From an uncultured Eubacterium sp. (GTDB lineage Bacteria; Bacillota; Clostridia; Lachnospirales; Lachnospiraceae): 38,645 nucleotides of DNA. The translations under genes and the position numbers were made by a program. Below the pieces are notes generated by a model. That model saw nothing but the letters and a program-made list of their open reading frames with translations, had not been told where the DNA came from and did not search any database. The stretch spans positions 1 through 38,645 of the forward strand of contig CAJTZF010000026.1 in the NCBI GenBank assembly GCA_910584245.1, given 5' to 3'. This document shows positions 32,697 through 38,645 of the stretch, one piece after another (position 1 is the first letter of the stretch; every line of letters begins with the position of its first letter).

Positions 32697-35273
32697 ATGT
32701 CAGAAAATAAATTTTATGATTATGCAACAGGAAAGGAAGTTAAAAATAATCCAGAGGAAGTATATCGGCAGTTGTTTGAACATATTCTTATAGATGATTT
32801 GGGTTATCCCAAAACTCATATCGATATAGAAGTTTCTCTTCAACGGGGGGCAAAGAGGAATGCTGAAAAAATAGATATTGTTGTGTATACTAATGAAATA
32901 CATAAACAAGAAAATGCGTATATTATTATAGAAATTGAAACACCAAAGAAAAAGTATGACTTGCAAGCATTTTCATATGTAACAGCCACAACAGCTCCAT
33001 ATTGTGTTTGGTTCGCAGGGTTTGATAAAAATAGTGAAGGTCCATATTATCATTATAGGGATATAGCTGTAGATCCAATAAAATTTATGGATATACCTAC
33101 ATTACCACGGTATGGGGAAACAAAGGAAACAATCGGAAAATATAAAAAACAAGATTTACAACCAGCCAAGGCGCTAAAACTTCTGTTTAGCCGTATGTAT
33201 TATAAATTATATGGAAATGGACCGATAAAAAGAGAAGAGAATATTGCTGTAGAAGTAATTAAATTGTTGTTCTGCAAAATTATGGATGAGATTAGTCCTG
33301 AGGATTTATGTGAATTTAGGGCGACGCCATCAGAGCTTTCATCAGATGAAGGTAAAAAAGCAATTAGGAAAAGAATAGAGGGACTTTATGTTAAGTTATT
33401 GAAAGACCCTGATTTGGGGAGTATGTTTAAAGAAGAGAATTTAGAATATGACAATGACTGGATTTCCTATATTGTCAGTGAATTGCAAGGAATTGCCCTG
33501 ATGCATGAAGATACCAATACGGATGCTTTGGGAGATGCTTACGAAATATTGTTGCCATCAACATTGAAGGGGGAAAGTGGGCAATTTTTTACTCCGCGTG
33601 AGATTGTACGTTTTGCAATGGATGTTATTAATCCTTCGTATAAAGATAGGGAGCTTATTTTGGATCCTGCATGTGGTTCCGGGGGATTTTTGTCAATAGC
33701 TATTGAGAAACTTAGAAAGCAGATTGAAGAATTGTATCGTAATAGAGGGTTTTCAAAAGATAAGTTAAATTCTATGTTAAAAGATTATGCGGATAAGTAT
33801 ATTTTTGGATGTGATATCGATCCGCTTTTATATAGAATTTCTAAGTCCTATATGGCAATTGTCGGGGACGGTAAAAGCAATATTTATAATTTTGATTCTT
33901 TAGAGCCTTACGACAAATTGAATTCAAATTTTAAGAGCAGAATTAAACCAGGTTCAGTGGATATTATTACGACTAATCCACCATTTGGAACTAAAATAGA
34001 TGATACAAGACATTGTGTTTTGGAGAAATATGAGTTAGGACATAAATTAGTGAATGGAAAACCAACTCAAATACTTTTGGACGGGCAGGACCCTGATAAA
34101 CTCTTTGTTGAACGAGATATTTATTATTTAAAAGAAGCTACAGATAGTGAAGATGGTGGGCGCATGGTAATCGTGTTACCAAAACAAAATTTATCTGGTG
34201 CACAAGAGGAGAGTGTTGAATTTAGAAAGTGGCTTTTGTCAAAGGTACAGATTATAGCCATTGTAGATCTTCCACGTGAAGCGTTTCAACCGCATACAGG
34301 AACAAAAACTTCTTTAGTTTTTTTAAAAAAAGTAAGAAATATTCCGGATAATTATCCTATTTTCATGGCGGTATCTGAGGCCGTAGGACATGATAGAAGA
34401 GGTAATCTGTTATTTAAAAAAGATGCTGCCGGGATGAATCTTTTAGATTCGAATGGCCAAGAAGTGATATGGAATGATTTGCCCGAAATATATAAACAAT
34501 GGAACAATTTTACTTTAACCGGAATGGTTTCGGGACTGGATCAGGAGGGCGAGCATGTGCCGAGCTGTTTTGTAATTGATTATAAACAGATTATGGAGGA
34601 TTGTTCAACAAGAATTGATGCATGGTACTGGGATCCTAATAAAAACAAAATAGCTAAAGAAATTGAGGAATCTATTGGAACAGAAGTAACAGAAATTGTT
34701 AGATTGGGTGATTTAGTTGTTGAACAGGGTATTTTTTATCCGGGACGCCATAAGCGAAATTATGTTGATGCTGGACCAGACAGTGTTCCTTTTTATTCAG
34801 GGACACAGATTCTTCAAGTACGTCCCTTTGATCTACAATATCAGCCTAAAGACTATAAACCAGCATTAAAACATTTTGTCAAAAAAGATTGGATTTTAAT
34901 TACTCGTTCGGGTTCAACAGGTAGAGTTGTAATGGTAACAGATAGTATGGCGGGGTCAATGGTTTCAGAACATGTTATTCGGGTAATTTGTGATGAAACT
35001 TTGATTGATCCATATTATGTTTATGCATATCTTTCTACTGATAATATTGGGAAAGTTTTATTAGAAAAGGGAATTTATGCATCTGTTGTGGATCATATTA
35101 CTCCCAATTTTGTTGCCACTATTCCTATTCCAAGATTAAAACCGGAAAAGGAAAAAGAAATAGCAGATAAAGTGAGAAGCGCGGAGGCGAAACGTGATGA
35201 GGCAAATAGGGTTTTTGTTCAGGAACGCAGTGAAATAGAAAATCTTATGTTTAGCAATATGAGTAGAGAGTAG
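32697..35273 (+). CDS. Fusion of HsdR-N-like domain, N6-adenine DNA methyltransferase and HsdS-type target-recognition domain
   Basis: Single polypeptide of 858 residues. Residues 20-140 resemble the type I restriction N-terminal domain (HSDR_N/PD-(D/E)XK-like): E45, D60 in KIDIVVY and IIIEIETPKKK, where the usual E-x-K reads E79-x-E81. The methyltransferase part has GQFFTPRE (295-302), motif I DPACGSGGF (323-331) and motif IV NPPF (427-430), of HsdM type. The C-terminal 220 residues hold one HsdS-like recognition half (IVRLGDLV, YSGTQI, ILITRSGSTGRVVM, IPIPRL) ending in a coiled coil. No ATPase/translocase domain is present. Start ATG 32697 lies eight bases after GAGGAGG. The gene is markedly AT-rich. 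It may be a one-protein restriction-modification enzyme or an orphan methyltransferase with a degenerate nuclease. Confidence 0.85.
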   Translation: MSENKFYDYATGKEVKNNPEEVYRQLFEHILIDDLGYPKTHIDIEVSLQRGAKRNAEKIDIVVYTNEIHKQENAYIIIEIETPKKKYDLQAFSYVTATTAPYCVWFAGFDKNSEGPYYHYRDIAVDPIKFMDIPTLPRYGETKETIGKYKKQDLQPAKALKLLFSRMYYKLYGNGPIKREENIAVEVIKLLFCKIMDEISPEDLCEFRATPSELSSDEGKKAIRKRIEGLYVKLLKDPDLGSMFKEENLEYDNDWISYIVSELQGIALMHEDTNTDALGDAYEILLPSTLKGESGQFFTPREIVRFAMDVINPSYKDRELILDPACGSGGFLSIAIEKLRKQIEELYRNRGFSKDKLNSMLKDYADKYIFGCDIDPLLYRISKSYMAIVGDGKSNIYNFDSLEPYDKLNSNFKSRIKPGSVDIITTNPPFGTKIDDTRHCVLEKYELGHKLVNGKPTQILLDGQDPDKLFVERDIYYLKEATDSEDGGRMVIVLPKQNLSGAQEESVEFRKWLLSKVQIIAIVDLPREAFQPHTGTKTSLVFLKKVRNIPDNYPIFMAVSEAVGHDRRGNLLFKKDAAGMNLLDSNGQEVIWNDLPEIYKQWNNFTLTGMVSGLDQEGEHVPSCFVIDYKQIMEDCSTRIDAWYWDPNKNKIAKEIEESIGTEVTEIVRLGDLVVEQGIFYPGRHKRNYVDAGPDSVPFYSGTQILQVRPFDLQYQPKDYKPALKHFVKKDWILITRSGSTGRVVMVTDSMAGSMVSEHVIRVICDETLIDPYYVYAYLSTDNIGKVLLEKGIYASVVDHITPNFVATIPIPRLKPEKEKEIADKVRSAEAKRDEANRVFVQERSEIENLMFSNMSRE

Positions 35274-35331
35274 CTTACTTTCGGGAGAATCATGTGAATA
35301 TGATTTAATGCACTCTTAATCAGGAGGTCGT

Positions 35332-36537
35332 ATGATAGAATTAAAAGGAAAGTATAATGAAGCGAAGATTTTTACCGATGTTGTAGACGAAGCATCTATT
35401 TCACAGGTGCTTCTTTTACTTAACCAGGAGTTCGTGGCAGGAAGTAAGATAAGAATGATGCCGGATATTCACGCCGGTGCGGGCTGTACAATTGGAACAA
35501 CTATGACAATTACAAATAAAATTGTTCCTAATCTGGTAGGGGTGGATATTGGCTGCGGTATGGAAACCATAAAAATAAAAGAAAATCATATAGAACTGCA
35601 AAAATTAGATAAATTAATTTATGAAAGAATTCCGTCTGGATTTCATGTGCGGGAGAAAACACACAGATATTTTGACGGGATAAATCTCGGGGACTTATAT
35701 TGTTATAACTATATTGATCCGAGAAGGGCGGAGAAAAGCCTGGGGACATTAGGCGGAGGAAATCATTTCATAGAAGCAAATAAAGATGATGAGGGGGATA
35801 TTTATGTGGTTGTGCATTCGGGCAGCCGGCATTTGGGGCTAGAGGTTGCAAATTATTATCAGGAAGAGGGGTATAAGAGTTTAAACGGGTGTACGAAAAA
35901 GCATATAGATGAATTCATTGCGGAACTGAAGTCACAGGGCCGGGAACGGGAAATCCAGAAAAGTATTTCCGCGCTGAAAAATACGAAAAGGACAAATATT
36001 CCCAAGCAATTGGCATATGTATCCGGCGAACTGTTTGAGAAATATATTCACGATATGAAAATTGTCCAAAGATATGCCGAGTTAAACAGACAGGCAATGA
36101 TGGATGAAATAGTAAAGGGGATGAAATTCCACGTTGTAGAGCAGTTTACAACGATTCATAATTATATTGATACAGACGCTATGGTTTTAAGAAAAGGTGC
36201 GGTATCCGCTAAGAGAGATGAAAAATTACTTATCCCAATCAATATGAGAGACGGCTCTTTGATCTGTATTGGCAAGGGAAATGATGACTGGAACCAGTCA
36301 GCTCCTCACGGCGCGGGGCGGTTGATGAGCCGGTCCACTGCGAAAGAGTCATTTACCGTATCGGAATTTAAAAAGCAAATGAGCGGGATTTACACAACAT
36401 CGGTAAATAAAGATACGTTAGATGAGTGTCCAATGGCTTATAAGGGGATAGATGATATTGTAAATAATATTGGAGATACCGTCGATATTGTCCGGATAAT
36501 AAAGCCGGTATATAATTTTAAAGCCGGCGGTGAGTAG
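35332..36537 (+). CDS. rtcB: RtcB-family RNA ligase
   Basis: RNA ligase of 401 residues that joins 2',3'-cyclic phosphate or 3'-phosphate ends to 5'-OH ends, using GTP and Mn2+. All key segments are present: MPDIHAGAGCTIG, GVDIGCGME (metal Asp and Cys), GTLGGGNHFIE, VHSGSRHLG, HNYID, RKGAVSA, and SAPHGAGRLMSR with the guanylated histidine. It is of the compact bacterial form. Start ATG 35332 after AGGAGG. It lies 58 bases downstream of the HsdR-N/methyltransferase gene with no terminator seen, so the two may be cotranscribed. Family knowledge: bacterial RtcB repairs damaged tRNA or rRNA. No archease gene is adjacent. Confidence 0.93.
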   Translation: MIELKGKYNEAKIFTDVVDEASISQVLLLLNQEFVAGSKIRMMPDIHAGAGCTIGTTMTITNKIVPNLVGVDIGCGMETIKIKENHIELQKLDKLIYERIPSGFHVREKTHRYFDGINLGDLYCYNYIDPRRAEKSLGTLGGGNHFIEANKDDEGDIYVVVHSGSRHLGLEVANYYQEEGYKSLNGCTKKHIDEFIAELKSQGREREIQKSISALKNTKRTNIPKQLAYVSGELFEKYIHDMKIVQRYAELNRQAMMDEIVKGMKFHVVEQFTTIHNYIDTDAMVLRKGAVSAKRDEKLLIPINMRDGSLICIGKGNDDWNQSAPHGAGRLMSRSTAKESFTVSEFKKQMSGIYTTSVNKDTLDECPMAYKGIDDIVNNIGDTVDIVRIIKPVYNFKAGGE

Positions 36538-36590
36538 CGATAGCCAAAAAAAGAAAGGACGCGGCGTTAATTAGAATTTAGGAGATTGTT

Positions 36591-37283
36591 ATGAACGAAT
36601 GTATTTTAGTGGTCGACGATGAAAAAGAGATCGCTGATTTAGTTGAGGTGTATTTGAAAAACGATGGATATAAGGTATATAAGTTTTATAATGGCATAGA
36701 TGCGCTGGAGTGTATTAAACGGACCGAATTGGATCTCGCCATATTGGATGTGATGCTTCCCGATATCGACGGCTTCCGTATTTGCCAGAAAATCAGGGAG
36801 AACTTTTATTATCCGGTTATTATGCTCACAGCAAAAGTGGAAGATGGGGAAAAGATAATGGGCCTTACTATTGGAGCGGATGACTATATCACGAAACCTT
36901 TTAATCCGCTGGAGGTCGTGGCAAGGGTAAAAACCCAGCTTCGGAGATATAAGAGGTATAATAATAATCCGGTCACGGAGGAAGCGAGCGAATATGATAT
37001 CCGGGGGCTGCTTATTAATCGGGATAACCATAAGTGCTGTCTGTTCGGAAAGGAACTGCAGCTGACTCCGATTGAATTTTCCATTCTCTGGTATTTGTGT
37101 GAGCATCAGGGGATTGTCGTTCCGTCGGAGGAATTGTTTGAGGCGGTATGGGGTGAGAAATATATTAATAATAACAATACCGTAATGTCGCATATCGGCC
37201 GGTTGCGGGAAAAGATGAAAGAGCCGGCGAGAAACCCGAAATTCATAAAGACAGTATGGGGGGTTGGATATACCATTGAATAA
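36591..37283 (+). CDS. OmpR-family response regulator, VanR-like
   Basis: Response regulator of 230 residues. The receiver domain has LVVDDEKEI, the phospho-acceptor D53 in LAILDVMLPDIDGF, the T in MLTAK and the K of DDYITKPFNPLEVVARVKTQLRR. The winged-helix DNA-binding domain follows (LTPIEFSILWYLCEHQG, then NNNNTVMSHIGRLREKM and KTVWGVGYTIE). The receiver wording is close to VanR regulators of glycopeptide resistance. Start ATG 36591, after TAGGAGA. It overlaps the kinase gene by eight bases (from TTG 37276). No van ligase, dehydrogenase or dipeptidase gene is in the window, so the resistance link is not shown. Confidence 0.92.
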   Translation: MNECILVVDDEKEIADLVEVYLKNDGYKVYKFYNGIDALECIKRTELDLAILDVMLPDIDGFRICQKIRENFYYPVIMLTAKVEDGEKIMGLTIGADDYITKPFNPLEVVARVKTQLRRYKRYNNNPVTEEASEYDIRGLLINRDNHKCCLFGKELQLTPIEFSILWYLCEHQGIVVPSEELFEAVWGEKYINNNNTVMSHIGRLREKMKEPARNPKFIKTVWGVGYTIE

Positions 37284-38382
37284 TAAAGAAAAAAGGCGTC
37301 ATCCCTATCGGTATTTATCCCGCCGTATATTTACCCGGTATATTATGTCTCTTCTTCTCGTGTGCCTTACGTTGTTTGGTGGCTTTTTTCTGGCGTGGTT
37401 TATGTGCACCCGTTATGTATGGCAGGAAACCGACCAGCTGTACAGGCTGTTGAAAGGTCTGGAGTCAATGTCCCCTCTTTTTATCGCAGTTGTTTTTAGT
37501 GTCAGTTTTCTTATTTTAACATGGAGGGCGGTCCGTAAACCGTTCACGTATTTCAGCGAGCTGATGGAAGCGGCAAAAGGCCTGTCCCATCCAACAGCGG
37601 AGCCGATTGAGCTGCCGGAAGAGCTATTGGAAGTACAAAATGAACTGAATCTGGCGAGAGAACGGGCGCTTAGAAGTATAAGCGTGGCAAAGGAGGCGGA
37701 GCAGCGGAAAAACGATCTGGTTGTGTACCTGGCCCATGATTTGAAGACGCCGCTCGCCTCTGTGATCGGGTATTTGAATCTATTGCGTGATGAGCGGGAG
37801 CTGTCTGCTGAACTGGAGGAAAAGTATCTTTCGATTTCTCTTGAAAAGGCGGAGCGCCTGGAAGAATTGATTAATGAATTTTTTGAAATTGCCAGGTTTA
37901 ATTTGTCGAATATTCCGTTGCAGTATGGGACGATCAGCTTGAATCGGCTGTTAGAACAGCTGGTTTTTGAATTTAAGCCAATGCTGCAGGAAAAGGGACT
38001 GGATTGCAGTATCCGCATGGAAGAGGAGATAAAGCTTAGCTGCGACGCGGACAAGATGCAGCGGGTCTTTGATAACCTTTTGCGGAACGCTGTGTTTTAT
38101 AGTTTTGAGAACACAACAGTTCATATTGTGGCCAGAAGGGAAAACGACAGGGTTCGCATCCAATTTATCAATCACGGACAGACAATACCAGAGGAAAAGT
38201 TAAACCGGATCTTTGAGCAGTTTTACCGGCTTGACGCTTCAAGGGGGACAAACCGTGGAGGAGCCGGCCTGGGACTCGCGATCGCGAAAGAAATTATAGA
38301 ACTTCACAAGGGATCCATAACTGCTGAGAGTGAAAAGGAACAGATCAGGTTTGAGGTTTCGCTTCCAGACCGTATGGAGTAG
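37276..38382 (+). CDS. Sensor histidine kinase, VanS-like
   Basis: Kinase of about 368 residues. Two transmembrane helices (about 18-40 and 65-82) enclose a very short outer loop, as in VanS and BaeS-like kinases. The phospho-acceptor H154 is in LAHDLKTPLASVIGYL. The ATPase domain has the N box VFDNLLRNAVFYS, RIFEQFYRLDASR and the G box GGAGLGLAIAKEI. The start TTG 37276 is chosen because GGTTGGA is well spaced before it; TTG 37264 is possible. It forms one operon with the response regulator. The substrate sensed is unknown; resemblance to VanS suggests cell-wall antibiotics. Confidence 0.9.
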   Translation: MNNKEKRRHPYRYLSRRIFTRYIMSLLLVCLTLFGGFFLAWFMCTRYVWQETDQLYRLLKGLESMSPLFIAVVFSVSFLILTWRAVRKPFTYFSELMEAAKGLSHPTAEPIELPEELLEVQNELNLARERALRSISVAKEAEQRKNDLVVYLAHDLKTPLASVIGYLNLLRDERELSAELEEKYLSISLEKAERLEELINEFFEIARFNLSNIPLQYGTISLNRLLEQLVFEFKPMLQEKGLDCSIRMEEEIKLSCDADKMQRVFDNLLRNAVFYSFENTTVHIVARRENDRVRIQFINHGQTIPEEKLNRIFEQFYRLDASRGTNRGGAGLGLAIAKEIIELHKGSITAESEKEQIRFEVSLPDRME

Positions 38383-38424
38383 ATGGTTATAAGGCAGATT
38401 GGGTCCGGTATATGAATAATAGAT

Positions 38425-38461
38425 AAGGTCTTCTATGATACACTATCAAAGGAGACCTTTT
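38425..38461 (+). terminator. Terminator after the VanS-like kinase
   Basis: AAGGTCTTC pairs with GGAGACCTT and inside it TGATA with TATCA around CAC, giving a long hairpin. A short T-rich stretch (TTATTATT) follows. It separates the operon from a minus-strand gene at the right edge. Confidence 0.68.
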
Positions 38462-38529
38462 ATTATTAAGCGAAATTCATACAATAGTTATAGTTAAATT
38501 GTACTATTATTAATTGTGGTGTTTATCAC

Positions 38530-38645
38530 TTATAAAATCTTCCGCAACTTTTTCCGCAGATGGTCTAGCCTTGCATAGATAGCCCCTGTCGTCAATCCAA
38601 CAAGCGGGGCAATTTCCTTTGTGGAATAGCCCTGCATTTTCAGCA
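38530..38645 (-). CDS. Partial sigma factor, C-terminal region 4
   Basis: The minus strand reads the last 37 residues of a protein that continues beyond the window. The pattern LKMQGYSTKEIAPLVGL followed by TTGAIYARLDHLRKKLRK is a sigma-70 region 4 helix-turn-helix, as in ECF or sigma-70-like factors. The stop codon is TAA at 38530-38532 (complement). Only the tail is visible, so the class cannot be decided. It converges with the VanS-like operon, about 150 bases apart. Confidence 0.68.
   Translation of the reverse strand, partial: LKMQGYSTKEIAPLVGLTTGAIYARLDHLRKKLRKIL

Noticed and set aside
1..38645. tRNA genes, CRISPR arrays, insertion sequences and phage genes
   Set aside because: None was recognised: no cloverleaf pattern, no regularly spaced direct repeats, no transposase or integrase motif.

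Overview
The window looks like a chromosomal segment of an endospore-forming, Gram-positive Clostridia, most probably a Lachnospiraceae-type gut anaerobe. The grounds are: the sporulation genes gpr and spoIIP next to rpsT; strong AGGAGG-type ribosome binding sites; frequent LytTR/GHKL two-component systems; an ECF sigma factor with a DUF4179-type partner; and a sigma-D-like motility promoter. Genus and species cannot be fixed from the sequence alone. No tRNA, rRNA, CRISPR array or insertion sequence was seen, and no gene-free stretch exceeds 300 bases.

Layout. 1-3032: PadR regulator, a HAAS-membrane-DUF4097 protein and a LiaF-like membrane protein, closed by a strong terminator; probably an envelope-stress module. 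3198-5617: an ABC-2 type exporter (ATPase plus two permeases). 5645-6587 (minus): rpsT and a dCMP deaminase. 6652-8813: gpr and spoIIP. 8810-10072: two divergent XRE-type regulators and a stand-alone LytTR protein. 10076-15475: a LytTR response regulator and GHKL kinase, followed by a pair of ABC exporter half-transporters, the first broken by one extra G in a run of six. 15485-21796: histidine phosphatase, MATE transporter, proS and a short cobalamin-dependent methionine synthase. 21864-24798: two family 2 glycosyltransferases and an LCP-family glycopolymer ligase. 24815-26545: ilvN and ilvC with a clear promoter and terminator.

26588-30706 holds an HD-GYP protein with an altered GYP motif. 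A cassette follows it, beginning with a sigma-D-like promoter and a terminator-like hairpin: unknown protein, LytTR response regulator, GHKL kinase, unknown coiled-coil protein. 30842-32592 is an ECF sigma factor overlapping its DUF4179-type putative anti-sigma gene. 32605-36537 is an AT-rich, probably acquired segment: a single polypeptide joining an HsdR-N-like domain, an adenine methyltransferase and one target-recognition domain, preceded by a palindrome inside its promoter and followed by an RtcB RNA ligase. 36591-38382 is a VanR/VanS-like two-component system with no resistance genes beside it in the window. The right edge holds the C-terminal end of a sigma factor on the minus strand.

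The best candidates for something undescribed are the sigma-D-linked cassette at 27332-30617 and the HsdR-N/methyltransferase/TRD fusion with the adjacent RtcB. Both rest on sequence pattern and neighbourhood; neither has been tested by a database search here.
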